Assembly (NCBI RefSeq): GCF_014637405.1 | Contig: NZ_BMEY01000022.1 | Span: 1,635 to 61,110, forward strand | From: Ornithinibacillus halotolerans | GTDB lineage: Bacteria; Bacillota; Bacilli; Bacillales; Amphibacillaceae | Direction: 5' to 3' | Length of the DNA stretch: 59,476 nucleotides | Shown: positions 7,637-19,619 of the stretch, one piece after another | How the letters are laid out: the number at the start of each line of letters is the position of its first letter | Position numbering within the stretch: position 1 is the first letter of the stretch | Made by a program: the position numbers and the translations under genes | The notes under the pieces: model-generated | The model's input: the letters and a program-made list of their open reading frames with translations, nothing else | What the model was told of the DNA's origin: nothing | The model's database searches: none

Positions 7637-8029
7637 TTAACGTTTTGAGAACTGTGGAGCACGACGAGCGCCTTTAAGACCGTATTTCTTACGTTCTTTC
7701 ATACGAGGATCACGAGTTAAGAATCCTGCGCTCTTAAGTGCTTTACGATATTCTGGATCAGCTTCTAGTAAAGCACGTGCGATACCATGACGGATAGCAC
7801 CAGCTTGACCAGTAAATCCACCACCATTAACGTTAACTAAAACATCATATGTTCCTTGAGTTTCAGTAGCTTGTAATGGTTGGTTAAGGATTAATAATTG
7901 AGTATCATATGGGAAATAGTCTTTTGCATCACGACCATTGATAGTAACATTTCCAGTACCCGGTACTAAACGTACACGTGCAGTTGATTTTTTACGACGA
8001 CCTGTGCCGTAATATTGTACTTGTGCCAA
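7637..8029 (-). CDS. rpsI: 30S ribosomal protein S9
   Basis: At 130 residues it has the same length as B. subtilis S9. It shows the family N-terminus [20 protein letters not shown], the [20 protein letters not shown] core and the highly conserved C-terminal tail ending RRAPQFSKR, which reaches toward the P-site tRNA. It follows rplM by 18 bases in the two-gene L13-S9 operon and ends at a UUCG-loop terminator. Confidence 0.98.
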   Translation of the reverse strand: MAQVQYYGTGRRKKSTARVRLVPGTGNVTINGRDAKDYFPYDTQLLILNQPLQATETQGTYDVLVNVNGGGFTGQAGAIRHGIARALLEADPEYRKALKSAGFLTRDPRMKERKKYGLKGARRAPQFSKR

Positions 8030-8047
8030 TGTGTTTACCTCCTTTTA

Positions 8048-8485
8048 TTATCCGCGAAGTTCGTAAACTTCTGGTTTTTGTGCAGCATGGTTATGTTCTG
8101 CACCTCTGTATACATGTAATTTCTTACTCATTTTACGTCCTAAAGTTCCTTTTGGAAGCATACCTTTAATTGCAAGCTCTAACATTTGTTCAGGATACTT
8201 TGTACGCATTTCTTCTGCATTACGTTCTTTTAATCCACCTGGATGTCCAGAGTGACGGTAATACTTTTTGTCAGCTAACTTGTTACCAGTTAGTTCAATT
8301 TTGTCTGCATTAACGATGATTACATAATCACCAGTATCAACATGTGGAGTGTAAGTAGGCTTATGCTTTCCGCGAAGGATTGCAGCAACTTCACTTGCTA
8401 GACGACCAAGACGTTGGCCTTCAGCATCCACAACAAGCCATTTGCGTTCGATATTGTTTTCATTCGCCATGAAAGTTGTGCGCAT
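8048..8485 (-). CDS. rplM: 50S ribosomal protein L13
   Basis: At 145 residues it equals B. subtilis L13, including the MRTTFMAN start. Signature segments are [36 protein letters not shown] and [15 protein letters not shown]. It is the first gene of the rplM-rpsI operon. A sigma-A promoter and an L13-type leader precede it, so autogenous control by L13 is likely. L13 is an early assembly protein of the large subunit. Confidence 0.98.
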   Translation of the reverse strand: MRTTFMANENNIERKWLVVDAEGQRLGRLASEVAAILRGKHKPTYTPHVDTGDYVIIVNADKIELTGNKLADKKYYRHSGHPGGLKERNAEEMRTKYPEQMLELAIKGMLPKGTLGRKMSKKLHVYRGAEHNHAAQKPEVYELRG

Positions 8486-8605
8486 GATTGGTTTCCCTCC
8501 ATATTATCATTCATTCATTTTTTTAATTTTTACATTCACTAAACTATATTTTCAACACAATTAGTTCCGGGGCTAATCGCGGTAATAGAAAATAAAATGC
8601 CATAG
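8486..8605 (-). ncRNA. L13 ribosomal protein leader
   Basis: The transcript upstream of rplM contains GGTCTATGGCAT, ACCGCGATTAGCCCCGGAACT and related segments (about 8551-8605 on the plus strand), which I recognise as the Bacillales L13 leader type. ATTAG and CTAAT around CCCCGGAA can pair. It would bind L13 and repress the operon. A covariance search would settle the exact limits. Confidence 0.65.
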
Positions 8606-8608
8606 ACC

Positions 8609-8638
8609 ATAATACACCTAAATACATACTTTTGTCAA
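8609..8638 (-). promoter_or_regulatory. Sigma-A promoter of rplM-rpsI
   Basis: A perfect TTGACA (8633-8638), an 18-base spacer and TATTAT (8609-8614) on the minus strand lie just upstream of the L13 leader. Confidence 0.75.
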
Positions 8639-8713
8639 GTTATGGTTAGAAATTTTATTAAATTTATAACTAATACTCTGTGAAAACATAAACTTATTAT
8701 ATATCATATCAAC

Positions 8714-8751
8714 ACAAAAGAAAACTGTCGATATTTCCCAGGAAATGTCGA
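8714..8751 (-). terminator. Terminator of the ecf-truA operon
   Basis: TCGACATTTC-CTGG-GAAATATCGA forms a 10-bp stem with one mismatch and is followed on the minus strand by CAGTTTTCTTTTG. It lies 20 bases after the truA stop. Confidence 0.78.
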
Positions 8752-8771
8752 GTGGAGTTGTAGCATTTTTG

Positions 8772-9512
8772 TCAATATCCTACTCGCCATAAATACAGTC
8801 CTTCTGCGGGAGCAGTCTTTCCAGCTATACTACGATCTTTTGCTTCTAACAAAGTAATGATATCATTGGGTTCTATTTTTCCTTGTCCAACCGATAATAA
8901 TGTTCCAACTAGTATCCGCACCATATTATATAGAAAGCCGCTACCACGAAATACAAATTCTAATTCCTCGCCATGTGAACGACACGATACTTCAAATAAA
9001 GTACGTATCTTATCACCTTTCACTGTTGCTCTTGCAGAAGAAAATGTTGTAAAGTCATGTGTACCTATTAAATATTTACATGCACGTTCTATCTTTTCAA
9101 TATCTAATGAATACGGATAATGATAGATATATTTCCTTCTGAATATATCTCTTTCTTCTCTATTTAACACAAAGTACCGATATTCTTTTTCTACGACATC
9201 AAAACGTGCATGAAATTGATCTGGAACAATTTCGGATTGGTGTACATAAAGATCATCAGGGAGTAATGCATTTAGCGCTCGAGTCCAACTTTCGCTCGAG
9301 AGCTTTAAATCTGATTCAAAATGGATAGTTTGACCTTTCGCATGTACACCTGTATCTGTTCTACCTGAGGCATGAACGCGGATACTATTCTTTTTATGAA
9401 TCTTCTGTAGAGCACTCTCTAATTCACCTTGTACAGTTCGTTTGTCAGGCTGTATTTGATAGCCAAAAAAGTGTGAACCATCATAAGCAATTGTACATTT
9501 AACTTTTGGCAT
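8772..9512 (-). CDS. truA: tRNA pseudouridine(38-40) synthase TruA
   Basis: A 246-residue enzyme that converts U38, U39 and U40 of the tRNA anticodon stem to pseudouridine. The catalytic aspartate lies in GRTDTGVHAKGQ near residue 52. Other family marks are IAYDGSHFFGYQ at the N-terminus, EKEYRYFV and FLYNMVRILVGTLLSVG near the C-terminus. Length matches B. subtilis TruA (247). It follows ecfT by 20 bases and ends the ecfA1-ecfA2-ecfT-truA transcript. Confidence 0.96.
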   Translation of the reverse strand: MPKVKCTIAYDGSHFFGYQIQPDKRTVQGELESALQKIHKKNSIRVHASGRTDTGVHAKGQTIHFESDLKLSSESWTRALNALLPDDLYVHQSEIVPDQFHARFDVVEKEYRYFVLNREERDIFRRKYIYHYPYSLDIEKIERACKYLIGTHDFTTFSSARATVKGDKIRTLFEVSCRSHGEELEFVFRGSGFLYNMVRILVGTLLSVGQGKIEPNDIITLLEAKDRSIAGKTAPAEGLYLWRVGY

Positions 9513-9532
9513 ATCGTTAAGCCTCCAACTTT

Positions 9533-10333
9533 TTAATAATTTCTAGTATAAAACATGCCTGCGATTACTAATAAAAAAACAAGAAATACATAAATGTCTA
9601 ATTTCCTGATTTTTAATTCCCGTAGTTTTGTTCTTCCTTCTCCTCCTTGATAGCCACGGGCTTCCATTGCCATAGCAAGTTCTTCTGCCCGTTTAAAAGC
9701 ACTCACAAATAATGGCACTAAAAGAGGGACAACAGCTTTGATACGGTCTCTAATCGGCCCTGTTCTAAAGTCTACTCCTCTAGAGGCTTGGGCTTTAGAG
9801 ATTTTATCAGTTTCCTGAAGTAAGGTTGGTATAAACCGTAATGAGATAGACATCATCAAAGCAAGCTCATGTACAGGAAATTTTATTTTTTTAAGTGGAT
9901 GTAATATATCTTCAATTGCATCTGTTATCTCAATCGGTGTTGTAGTTAAAGTAAGTAAAGATGTGATTAAAATTAATAAAAAGAATCGTAAAGAAATTGC
10001 AAAACCTTGAATAAGTGCACCAGAGTAAACTTTAAATCCCAATATATCAAATAAAATAATACCTTCTTTTGTAACAATTAAATGTAAAAGGAAAGTGAAA
10101 ATAATTAAAAACCAAACAGGAGTTAATCCTTTAAGAATAAATCGAAATGGTATTTTTGTTATTGCTGTTGTAATAATTGCAAATGACGTCAAGATACTGT
10201 AGCTTAGAACATTATTTGCAAAGAAGACAAAAATAACAAACAAAAAGATAATTGTTATTTTCATCCGTGGGTCCAGGCGATGAACTAAGGAATTTCCTGG
10301 GACATATTGTCCGATAATTATCGCATTATTCAC
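9533..10333 (-). CDS. ecfT: ECF transporter transmembrane component EcfT
   Basis: A 266-residue membrane protein with four to six helices. Two characteristic cytoplasmic coupling motifs, QASRGVDF and AMEARGYQG, contain the Ala-Arg-Gly core that docks into the two ATPases. In group II ECF transporters this unit is shared by many vitamin-binding S components encoded elsewhere. Its start overlaps the end of ecfA2 by 8 bases, so production is coupled. Length agrees with B. subtilis EcfT (YbaF, 265). Confidence 0.95.
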   Translation of the reverse strand: MNNAIIIGQYVPGNSLVHRLDPRMKITIIFLFVIFVFFANNVLSYSILTSFAIITTAITKIPFRFILKGLTPVWFLIIFTFLLHLIVTKEGIILFDILGFKVYSGALIQGFAISLRFFLLILITSLLTLTTTPIEITDAIEDILHPLKKIKFPVHELALMMSISLRFIPTLLQETDKISKAQASRGVDFRTGPIRDRIKAVVPLLVPLFVSAFKRAEELAMAMEARGYQGGEGRTKLRELKIRKLDIYVFLVFLLVIAGMFYTRNY

Positions 10334-11198
10334 GTAAATCAGCCCCCTTTACGACTTGACTAATTTCTTGAGCTAGACGCTCAATGGTTTGTCGTTTAAA
10401 GGGAATATGAGATCCAAAACGAGTTTCAAATGCATGTAAAAACTGAATTATTTCGGGAATATCTAACTGTACTTGATTAAGTAATTCTCTTTGAACAAAC
10501 ACCTCTTCTGGAGGACCTTCCATATATTTTGAACCCTTATTCATAATAATAACTTGATCAGCATATTTTACAGCATCCTCCATACTATGTGTTACGAGTA
10601 CTGTTGTTAAGCCTTGATCCTTATGAAGGTTATAAAACATATCCATCATTTCGCGTTGACCTTTTGGATCAAGTCCAGCTGTAGGTTCATCCAATACTAG
10701 AATTTCAGGTTTAACTGCAAGAACACCAGCAATAGCGACCCTTCTCATCTGCCCTCCACTTAAATCAAAGGGTGATCTATCTAGTAAATTCTCATCAAGT
10801 CCTACTGCTGGAAGAATCTCATTGATTCTTTTACTAATTTCTACTGCTGGAACACCGAAGTTCTTCGGACCAAATGCAATATCTTTTTCTACTGTTTCAT
10901 CAAATAACTGGTGTTCAGGGTATTGAAACACTACTCCTACTCGACTTCTTAACTCTTTAAGACTATCTGGCTTTTTACCTGAGTGAATACGATAGTCACC
11001 AATTCGTACTTCGCCCTTTGTTGGAGTAATAAGTCCATTTAAGTGCTGAATTAACGTAGATTTACCAGAACCAGTATGTCCAATGATAGCCACAAAAGAA
11101 CCAGACGGGATATGAAAAGATACATCTTTTAAAGCAATATGGGCAAAAGGTGAGTTTGCTTGATAAATAAAACTTACATCTTTGAATGTAATGTCCAT
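10326..11198 (-). CDS. ecfA2: ECF transporter ATPase EcfA2
   Basis: A 290-residue ABC ATPase. It has Walker [11 protein letters not shown]-loop [13 protein letters not shown], signature LSGGQMRR, Walker [13 protein letters not shown] and switch histidine VTHSMED. The C-terminal extension ([13 protein letters not shown] and beyond) is usual for EcfA proteins. It pairs with EcfA1 to energise vitamin uptake. The start lies inside the end of ecfA1, a 25-base overlap, indicating coupled translation. Confidence 0.95.
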   Translation of the reverse strand: MDITFKDVSFIYQANSPFAHIALKDVSFHIPSGSFVAIIGHTGSGKSTLIQHLNGLITPTKGEVRIGDYRIHSGKKPDSLKELRSRVGVVFQYPEHQLFDETVEKDIAFGPKNFGVPAVEISKRINEILPAVGLDENLLDRSPFDLSGGQMRRVAIAGVLAVKPEILVLDEPTAGLDPKGQREMMDMFYNLHKDQGLTTVLVTHSMEDAVKYADQVIIMNKGSKYMEGPPEEVFVQRELLNQVQLDIPEIIQFLHAFETRFGSHIPFKRQTIERLAQEISQVVKGADLRE

Positions 11199-12013
11199 AG
11201 TTCCTCCAGTATTTCATCATGATCTAAAGGTTCATTTTTTATCATGATTCCATTTTGTATTAATTCATCTGCTAAAACAGCTACAAATGGTACATCTAGC
11301 CCTATCTTTCTTAACTCATCTTTTTTTGCAAAGATTTCTCTTGGCTTTGCTTCATCCCATACTTTTCCATTATTCATCACTATTACCCGTTCTGCTTTTA
11401 CAACCTCTTGTAAATCATGTGTAATCGTAATAAGTGAAATTTCACTTTGTTGTTGTATTTCAGCAACAGTTTGCATTATTTCTTTTCGACCTCTCGGGTC
11501 TAACATTGCTGTAGCCTCATCTAGAATGAGAACTTCTGGTTTAATCGCCAGAACCCCAGCAATCGCCGCACGTTGCTTTTGTCCACCTGATAATCGGTGT
11601 GGTTCTGTTAATCGATACTCTTCCATCCGAACAGCTTTTAATACTTCTTCAATCCTTAATATCATTTCTTCTCTTGGTACACCACGGTTTTCCATACCGA
11701 AGGCAACATCATCTTGGACAGTTGTTCCAACAAACTGATTATCTGGGTTTTGAAATACCATTCCTACGAATTTGCGAATTTCCCAAACATGTTTATCATT
11801 AACTGGTAATCCATTTATAATAATTTCGCCTTCTTGCGGATATAATAATCCATTCATTAGCTTCGCAATCGTTGATTTCCCAGAACCATTATGTCCAATT
11901 ATGGCAACCCATTCATCTTTATATATGTCAAATGACACGTTTTTTAATACCCAAGGCTCATTATCTCCATAACGAAATGAAACATTTCTAAACTCTATAA
12001 ATTTCTCTCTCAT
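11174..12013 (-). CDS. ecfA1: ECF transporter ATPase EcfA1
   Basis: A 279-residue ABC ATPase and the first of the paired energy-coupling ATPases. Walker A is [10 protein letters not shown]-loop [13 protein letters not shown], signature LSGGQKQR, Walker [14 protein letters not shown] and H-loop ITHDLQEV. The catalytic glutamate and histidine are intact. It begins 267 bases after rplQ, beyond a terminator, so the ecf genes probably have their own promoter, which I could not place with confidence. Length is that of B. subtilis EcfA1 (281). Confidence 0.95.
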   Translation of the reverse strand: MREKFIEFRNVSFRYGDNEPWVLKNVSFDIYKDEWVAIIGHNGSGKSTIAKLMNGLLYPQEGEIIINGLPVNDKHVWEIRKFVGMVFQNPDNQFVGTTVQDDVAFGMENRGVPREEMILRIEEVLKAVRMEEYRLTEPHRLSGGQKQRAAIAGVLAIKPEVLILDEATAMLDPRGRKEIMQTVAEIQQQSEISLITITHDLQEVVKAERVIVMNNGKVWDEAKPREIFAKKDELRKIGLDVPFVAVLADELIQNGIMIKNEPLDHDEILEELWTLHSKM

Positions 12014-12214
12014 CTTTTCTCCTCCTCAACTCAGCTAGGCCAGTGGGTTTTATTTATGTATGTATTTTACTATGAATACGATTGTATGTTAATAGATAAG
12101 GTAATTGTTTGAACGCACACGGTTAATTTAAAAACCAAGCCAGTAAAAAAACTGTAGAACATATTCCAAATAAGAATATTTTAACAGATTCCTAAGCATT
12201 CCTTTTAAATATAC

Positions 12215-12263
12215 AAAAAAAGGGCTTGGATTTCACCTCACGGAAGAGATCAAGTCCTGCCCT
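12215..12263 (-). terminator. Terminator of the ribosomal protein supercluster after rplQ
   Basis: On the minus strand GGGC...GCCC encloses a second stem (GACTTGATCTC with GAGGTGAAATC, some GU pairs) and is followed by seven T residues. It lies 18 bases after the rplQ stop. Confidence 0.85.
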
Positions 12264-12280
12264 TAACGCGTATGGATTGA

Positions 12281-12634
12281 TTAAACTAGCTCAATAATTG
12301 CCATTTTCGCTCCATCACCTTGGCGTTCGCCTAATTTAAGAACGCGTGTATATCCACCTTGTCTGTCTTCATAGCGTTTTGCTACATCATTGAAAAGCTT
12401 TTGAAGTACTGTATCTTCTTCATTAGCCTCTTTGTTGTATAAGAATGCAGCTGCTTGACGTCGAGCGTGTAGATCACCACGTTTACCTAATGTAATCATT
12501 TTATCTACAACAGAACGTAGCTCCTTCGCTTTAGCTTCTGTTGTTTCAATCCGCTCATGAATAATTAAATCAGATGCTAAATTGCGAAGTAAAGCTAGTC
12601 GCTGATCAGTTGTACGTCCTAGTTTTCTTGCCAT
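12281..12634 (-). CDS. rplQ: 50S ribosomal protein L17
   Basis: A 117-residue protein close to B. subtilis L17 (120). It begins [24 protein letters not shown] and carries [33 protein letters not shown] and the terminal [24 protein letters not shown]. It closes the alpha operon 44 bases after rpoA and is followed by a terminator. Confidence 0.98.
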   Translation of the reverse strand: MARKLGRTTDQRLALLRNLASDLIIHERIETTEAKAKELRSVVDKMITLGKRGDLHARRQAAAFLYNKEANEEDTVLQKLFNDVAKRYEDRQGGYTRVLKLGERQGDGAKMAIIELV

Positions 12635-12678
12635 GGACTATCCCTCCCTTTCTTGAAACTCTAAAGATGTCCGATTTA

Positions 12679-13623
12679 TTAGTCGTCTTTACGTAAGCCT
12701 AATCCTAAATCAGCAAGTTTAAGTTTTACCTCTTCTAGTGATTTACGACCAAGATTACGTACTTTCATCATATCTTCTTCAGATTTATTTGAAAGCTCTT
12801 GAACTGTATTAATGCCAGCACGTTTTAGACAATTGTATGAACGAACTGATAAATCTAGTTCTTCAATTGTCATTTCCATTACTTTTTCTTTTTGATCTTC
12901 TTCTTTTTCGACCATAATTTCTACATTTTGTGCTTCATCCGTTAAGCCTACGAAAATATTTAGATGTTCTGATAGGATTTTAGCGCCAAGAGAAATTGCT
13001 TCTTCTGGACGTATACTTCCATCGGTTGTAACATCAAGTGTTAATTTATCGTAGTTCGCACTTTGACCAACACGAGTATTTTCCACTTGGTAAGTAACAC
13101 GCGATACCGGTGTGAAAATGGAATCAACTGGAATAACACCAATTGGTTGATCTTCGTGTTTATTTGCCTCAGCTGGAACATAGCCTCGACCACGCCCGGC
13201 AGTAATTTTCATACGCAAGCTTCCTTTTGCATTAAGTGTTGCAATAGGAAGATCTGGATTTAATACTTCTACATCACTATCATAGGTAAGATCAGCAGCA
13301 GTAACTACACCTTCACCTTGCGCATCTATTTCTAGTGTCTTTGGTTCATCTGAATAGATTTTTAGGGCTAGCTTTTTCAAATTCAAAATAATCGCAGTTA
13401 CATCCTCAACTACACCATCAATTGTAGAAAATTCATGTAATGCACCATCTATTTGAACTGAAGTTACAGCAGCACCTGGAAGTGAGGATAGCAGGATACG
13501 ACGCAAGGAGTTACCTAGAGTTGTACCATAACCACGTTCGAGCGGTTCTACCACAAATTTTCCAAATGTAGCATCATCACTAATCTCAACCGTTTCAATC
13601 TTTGGCTTTTCTATTTCAATCAT
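12679..13623 (-). CDS. rpoA: RNA polymerase alpha subunit
   Basis: At 314 residues it is the length of B. subtilis RpoA. The N-terminal dimerisation domain includes [29 protein letters not shown] flexible linker is near residues 228-245. The C-terminal domain ([23 protein letters not shown]) binds UP elements and activators. It assembles with RpoB and RpoC encoded at 31842-39089. It lies between rpsK and rplQ, but a 297-bp gap with a hairpin separates it from rpsK. Confidence 0.99.
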   Translation of the reverse strand: MIEIEKPKIETVEISDDATFGKFVVEPLERGYGTTLGNSLRRILLSSLPGAAVTSVQIDGALHEFSTIDGVVEDVTAIILNLKKLALKIYSDEPKTLEIDAQGEGVVTAADLTYDSDVEVLNPDLPIATLNAKGSLRMKITAGRGRGYVPAEANKHEDQPIGVIPVDSIFTPVSRVTYQVENTRVGQSANYDKLTLDVTTDGSIRPEEAISLGAKILSEHLNIFVGLTDEAQNVEIMVEKEEDQKEKVMEMTIEELDLSVRSYNCLKRAGINTVQELSNKSEEDMMKVRNLGRKSLEEVKLKLADLGLGLRKDD

Positions 13624-13771
13624 TCCATAATACCCTCCTTTAAAACGTCGAAACCCCGGTTAGACAAATTACCCAACCGAAATTCCTCATATAGGCAGTT
13701 GGCGATTCTGCGCTATCAGTATACTTTTTCGTACATTTTTGTCTATGCGATGCTGTATAGTTGGTTGTAAA

Positions 13772-13820
13772 AAGAAAAATACACGAGAGATTGTCTAAAG
13801 ACTTCTCTTAGTATTTTCTT
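13772..13820 (-). terminator. Possible terminator or attenuator between rpsK and rpoA
   Basis: The outer arms AAGAAAATAC / GTATTTTTCTT and an inner AGAGA/TCTCT pairing make an imperfect hairpin. On the minus strand it ends in a T-rich tail (TTTTTCTTTTTAC). It lies in the unusually long rpsK-rpoA gap. The stem is AT-rich, so it may be weak. Confidence 0.5.
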
Positions 13821-13920
13821 TTTAAAACCACAGGTGAATTATTTAGTATCTCTATTTCCATCTATACTTTTAGTCATCATAACCCATTATTGACAGGGTG
13901 ACAAATATTATACGTTAAAA

Positions 13921-14310
13921 TTATACACGACGACGTTTTGGTGGACGGCAACCGTTATGAGGTACTGGAGTTACATCTTTAATAGCAGTAACTTCTAGTC
14001 CCGCTGCCTGTAATGAACGGATCGCTGCTTCACGACCAGCTCCAGGGCCTTTAACTGATACTTCTAGAGATTTCATACCATTATCAACTGCAGTTTTAGC
14101 AGCTGTTTCAGCAGCCATTTGTGCAGCAAAAGGTGTAGATTTACGAGAACCTTTGAAACCAAGTGCACCAGCAGAACTCCATCCAACAACATTACCTTGA
14201 ACGTCAGTAATTGTAACGATAGTGTTATTAAAAGTAGAGCGGATGTGTGCTACACCAGTCTCAATATTCTTTTTCACACGGCGTTTACGTGTATTAGTTT
14301 TACGAGCCAT
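13921..14310 (-). CDS. rpsK: 30S ribosomal protein S11
   Basis: A 129-residue protein, 131 in B. subtilis. Signature segments are [42 protein letters not shown] and the C-terminal [17 protein letters not shown]. The tail contacts 16S rRNA in the platform and the Shine-Dalgarno channel. It follows rpsM by 20 bases. Confidence 0.98.
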   Translation of the reverse strand: MARKTNTRKRRVKKNIETGVAHIRSTFNNTIVTITDVQGNVVGWSSAGALGFKGSRKSTPFAAQMAAETAAKTAVDNGMKSLEVSVKGPGAGREAAIRSLQAAGLEVTAIKDVTPVPHNGCRPPKRRRV

Positions 14311-14330
14311 CTATTTACTAACCTCCTTAC

Positions 14331-14696
14331 TTATTTTTTCTTGTTAGCGATTGTACGACGTGGGCCTTTACGAGTACGAGAGTTGTTCTTCGTATTTTGA
14401 CCACGAACAGGTAAACCACGACGATGTCTTAAACCACGATACGAACCGATCTCGATAAGACGTTTAATATTAAGTGAAACTTCACGACGAAGATCACCTT
14501 CAGTTGTGTAACCATCAACTGCTTGACGAATACGTCCTAGCTCGTCTTCAGTTAAGTCACGTACACGTGTATCTTCAGAAACGCCAGCTTCTTTTAAGAT
14601 ATTTTGTGCAGTTTTCTTACCAATACCAAAAATATATGTTAAAGAGATTACCACACGTTTATCACGTGGTACGTCTACTCCTCCAATACGTGCCAT
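14331..14696 (-). CDS. rpsM: 30S ribosomal protein S13
   Basis: At 121 residues it has the standard length. It begins [26 protein letters not shown], carries the helix-two-turns-helix region, and ends with [22 protein letters not shown], the tail that contacts A- and P-site tRNAs. It lies 23 bases after rpmJ in the alpha operon. Confidence 0.98.
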   Translation of the reverse strand: MARIGGVDVPRDKRVVISLTYIFGIGKKTAQNILKEAGVSEDTRVRDLTEDELGRIRQAVDGYTTEGDLRREVSLNIKRLIEIGSYRGLRHRRGLPVRGQNTKNNSRTRKGPRRTIANKKK

Positions 14697-14719
14697 AGAT
14701 ACTCTGCACCTCCTTCAAT

Positions 14720-14848
<129 letters not shown>

Positions 14849-14863
14849 TTATATTAGGAGCAC

Positions 14864-15082
14864 TTATTTATAACGGTACGTAATTCGTCCTCTTGTCAAG
14901 TCATACGGAGAGAGTTCTACCGTTACTTTATCACCTGGTAAGATACGGATGAAGTGCATACGGATTTTACCAGACACATGTGCCAAGACCGTATGGCCAT
15001 TCTCAAGCTCTACGTTAAACATCGCGTTCGGCAACGTTTCCGTTACGGTTCCTTCCACTTCAATTACATCATCTTTCGCCAT
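14864..15082 (-). CDS. infA: Translation initiation factor IF-1
   Basis: A 72-residue OB-fold protein with [64 protein letters not shown] and YR. It binds the ribosomal A site during initiation together with IF-2 and IF-3. AAGAAGGGAG precedes the ATG. The gene upstream in relatives (KOW protein) is decayed here, so infA transcription must read through or start in the remnant region. Confidence 0.98.
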   Translation of the reverse strand: MAKDDVIEVEGTVTETLPNAMFNVELENGHTVLAHVSGKIRMHFIRILPGDKVTVELSPYDLTRGRITYRYK

Positions 15083-15107
15083 CGCGCCTTACTCCCTTCT
15101 TTTAAAT

Positions 15108-15361
15108 CAGTCACAACATTCGTTTTTAAAATAAATGTTTACTAAACTTACATTTGTGACACGACCAGTTCTAGAAGGCTGTTTTGGACTTCTGGAGACG
15201 TATAATCCATATTACATTATAATGTTGTATTCTCTCATTGGTCGATCATATTTTCGTTCCATCAAGCTATGAAGATATTTTGGGTTATTAAACCCAAAAA
15301 TATCCCTCTTTTGCCCTTTTAAAATAACGACAAACAAGACCTATCATATCCTTGGAAACGA
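15108..15361 (-). pseudogene. Decayed KOW-domain RNA-binding protein gene (ybzG-like remnant)
   Basis: No intact frame exists, but on the minus strand short pieces line up in order with the roughly 100-residue KOW protein that precedes infA in Bacillus. They are SFPRI, then IGLVCRYFKR, IFIA, DGTK, ERKYDRP, IQHYNV, DYTSPEVQNSLLE, and TGRVTN followed by a stop. From memory, the B. subtilis counterpart reads SHPRLGQIV, KRKFDRP, INHLEL, QDYISSEVRDSILE, TGRVTN. The pieces alternate among the three frames, implying several small indels, and in-frame stops are present. Order, spacing and position all fit. The comparison was made by eye without an alignment program. Confidence 0.8.
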
Positions 15362-15371
15362 ACCAGCACTC

Positions 15372-15440
15372 TTTAACAATACAAGCTTAAGATGCAATAT
15401 TGAAAAATAACGCTGATAAGTTCAATCAAAAAGCAATAAA
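15372..15440 (-). pseudogene. Probable remnant of the map (methionine aminopeptidase) C-terminus
   Basis: On the minus strand the reading NLSALFFNIA (about 15393-15422) resembles the Map C-terminal segment SAHFEHTIA. Further on, an IVKE-like end resembles ILTK. map normally lies directly after adk and before the KOW gene, and the whole catalytic part is missing here. The match is short and by eye, so this call is weaker than the KOW remnant. Confidence 0.45.
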
Positions 15441-15505
15441 CTAAGCGACTCGAGCATATATAATACAAATAGAAATGTCTATTCGTGCAAGCCTACAGTA
15501 ATAGC

Positions 15506-17470
<1,965 letters not shown>

Positions 17471-17471
<1 letters not shown>

Positions 17472-17911
17472 TAGATCACCTCTGTTTTACCGCCCGCTTC
17501 TTCGATAGCTGCTTTTGCAGAAGCAGAGAACTTATGAGCTTTAACGGTATATTTGTTTTCGACGGAACCATTACCAAGTATTTTGATACCTGACTTTTCG
17601 TTCTTAACGACACCTGATTCAATTAATAACTCAGGAGTAATTTCTGTGCCGTCTTCAAATCTATTTAAAACATCTAAGTTCACTATAGCATATTCTTTGC
17701 GGTTAATGTTTGTAAATCCACGTTTTGGTAAACGTTGGAATAAAGGCATTTGTCCACCTTCAAATCCTGGGCGAACTCCACCGCCTGAACGAGCTTTCTG
17801 TCCTTTGTGTCCTCTACCAGAAGTTTTTCCGTTACCTGATGATGTTCCGCGTCCAACACGGTTTCTCTCTTTACGACTTCCTTCTGCTGGCTTCAATTCA
17901 TGAAGTTTCAT
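17471..17911 (-). CDS. rplO: 50S ribosomal protein L15
   Basis: At 146 residues it is the standard length. The glycine-rich basic N-terminus is [46 protein letters not shown] globular C-terminal part ends with [20 protein letters not shown]. It lies in the spc operon, coupled to secY by a one-base overlap. Confidence 0.98.
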
Positions 17912-17941
17912 ACGAGCACCTCCTCTTTACGCTTATGTTTA

Positions 17942-18124
17942 TTAACCTTCTTTAACCGATACAAGATGAGATACTTTATTAACCATTCCACGAATAGCTG
18001 GAGTATCTTCAAGAACCACGGTTTGACGAATCTTTTTTAAACCTAGTGCTTCAACTGTTTTAATTTGTTTTTCTTTAGCACCTATAACACTGCGTGTGAG
18101 GGTGATTTCTAATTTTTTAGACAT
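17942..18124 (-). CDS. rpmD: 50S ribosomal protein L30
   Basis: A 60-residue protein; the family has 59-60. It begins [32 protein letters not shown] and contains the conserved [20 protein letters not shown]. It lies 13 bases after rpsE and 30 bases before rplO. Its absence in many other bacterial groups makes it a useful marker of the classical spc order. Confidence 0.97.
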   Translation of the reverse strand: MSKKLEITLTRSVIGAKEKQIKTVEALGLKKIRQTVVLEDTPAIRGMVNKVSHLVSVKEG

Positions 18125-18137
18125 AATGTTTCCCTCC

Positions 18138-18641
18138 TTATCCTAACAGTTCTTCTACAGACTTTCCTCTTAGTTTCGCTACATCTTCAGCACGTTTTAG
18201 ATTATCTAAACCGTTAATCGTAGCACGAATCATATTAATCGGTGTATTAGAACCTAGTGATTTAGTTAAAATGTCACCAACACCAGCAAGTTCTAATACC
18301 GCACGAACTGGTCCACCAGAGATAACCCCAGTACCTTCAGAAGCTGGTTTCATTAGTACGTTACCAGATCCGAATACACCATGAATTTCGTGTGGAATAG
18401 TAGTTCCAACGATTGGTACAGTGATCAAGTTTTTCTTCGCATCATCAACAGCCTTTTTAATTGCATCTGGTACTTCTTGTGCTTTACCAGTACCAAATCC
18501 AACATGACCATTTTTATCACCAACAACAACAAGTGCAGCAAAACGGAAACGACGTCCACCTTTTACTACTTTTGCAACGCGGTTAACCGCAACAACACGT
18601 TCCTCTAGATCTAATTTATTAGGATCGATTACTGTTTTCAT
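18138..18641 (-). CDS. rpsE: 30S ribosomal protein S5
   Basis: A 167-residue protein; 166 in B. subtilis. It has [40 protein letters not shown] and the C-terminal domain [18 protein letters not shown]. The VKGGRR loop, the site of spectinomycin resistance changes, looks wild type. S5 contributes to decoding fidelity and the mRNA entry channel. Confidence 0.98.
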   Translation of the reverse strand: MKTVIDPNKLDLEERVVAVNRVAKVVKGGRRFRFAALVVVGDKNGHVGFGTGKAQEVPDAIKKAVDDAKKNLITVPIVGTTIPHEIHGVFGSGNVLMKPASEGTGVISGGPVRAVLELAGVGDILTKSLGSNTPINMIRATINGLDNLKRAEDVAKLRGKSVEELLG

Positions 18642-18659
18642 TCTGTGTCCCTCCTTTTA

Positions 18660-19022
18660 TTAGAATTCAAGACCTGCCTCACGAGCAGCATCTGCAAGTG
18701 CTTTTACACGACCATGATAAAGGTAGCCTCCACGATCGAATACAATTGATTTATGACCTTTATCTTGGGCACGTTTTGCTATTAATTCTCCAACTTTAGT
18801 AGCAGCATCAACACTGCTAGTTGAATCTAGTGTTAAATCTTTATCTAAAGTTGACGCACTAACAAGTGTTACACCGTTAGTATCATCAATTAGCTGAGCA
18901 TAAATGTGTTTATTTGAACGATACACGTTTAAACGAGGACGCTCTGCAGTTCCAAAAAGGTTTTTACGAACGCGATTGTGTCTTCTTTTACGTGATACAT
19001 TTTTGTCAGGTTTTGTGATCAT
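18660..19022 (-). CDS. rplR: 50S ribosomal protein L18
   Basis: At 120 residues from the ATG at 19022 it gives the family N-terminus [12 protein letters not shown] three codons upstream is too close to AAGGAG to be used. Motifs are [33 protein letters not shown] and [24 protein letters not shown]. It binds 5S rRNA with L5. Confidence 0.97.
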   Translation of the reverse strand: MITKPDKNVSRKRRHNRVRKNLFGTAERPRLNVYRSNKHIYAQLIDDTNGVTLVSASTLDKDLTLDSTSSVDAATKVGELIAKRAQDKGHKSIVFDRGGYLYHGRVKALADAAREAGLEF

Positions 19023-19052
19023 CTGGGTCACTCCTTTCTCGCCTAACTAGCC

Positions 19053-19589
19053 TTACTTAGCAGTTTTACCTTCTTTACGACGTACATGTTCATCGATATA
19101 ACGAATACCTTTACCTTTATATGGTTCAGGTGGTCTGATAGCTCTAATGTTAGAAGCAATTGCTCCAACTTTTTCTTTATCAATACCTTTTACAATAACA
19201 GTTGTATTGTTTGGTACATCGATTTCAATACCGTCAATTTGATCTATTTCAACTGGATGTGAATACCCAGCATTCATTACTAGTTTGTTACCTTGTTTTT
19301 GTGCACGATAACCAACACCGATAATTTGAAGTTGCTTTTCAAATCCTTTAGAAACACCTTCAACCATGTTAGCGATTAGGCTACGAGTTGTTCCGTGTAA
19401 TGAACGATGTTCTTTTTGATCACTTGGACGTTCAATAGTCACTTGCGTTTCTGCAACAACAATCTTCATATCACTATGAAAATCTCTAGTTAATTCACCC
19501 TTAGGGCCTTTGACAGTTACTGTATTACCGTTTAGTTTTACTTCAACACCACTCGGAATCTCAATTGGTTTAAGTCCTATACGAGACAT
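19053..19589 (-). CDS. rplF: 50S ribosomal protein L6
   Basis: 178 residues from the ATG at 19589 ([15 protein letters not shown]), 7 bases from AGGAGGT. An ATG three codons earlier lies only 2 bases from that site and is unlikely. The two RNA-binding domains end in [24 protein letters not shown]6 lies near the factor-binding stalk base. Confidence 0.97.
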   Translation of the reverse strand: MSRIGLKPIEIPSGVEVKLNGNTVTVKGPKGELTRDFHSDMKIVVAETQVTIERPSDQKEHRSLHGTTRSLIANMVEGVSKGFEKQLQIIGVGYRAQKQGNKLVMNAGYSHPVEIDQIDGIEIDVPNNTTVIVKGIDKEKVGAIASNIRAIRPPEPYKGKGIRYIDEHVRRKEGKTAK

Positions 19590-19619
19590 TCCATGCACCT
19601 CCTCATCATAAAAGATTAA

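Noticed and set aside
15271-15300. Hairpin ATATTTTGGGTT...AACCCAAAAATAT as a terminator before infA
   Set aside because: It has no T-run on the transcribed strand and lies within the decayed KOW gene, so it is probably a by-product of decay.
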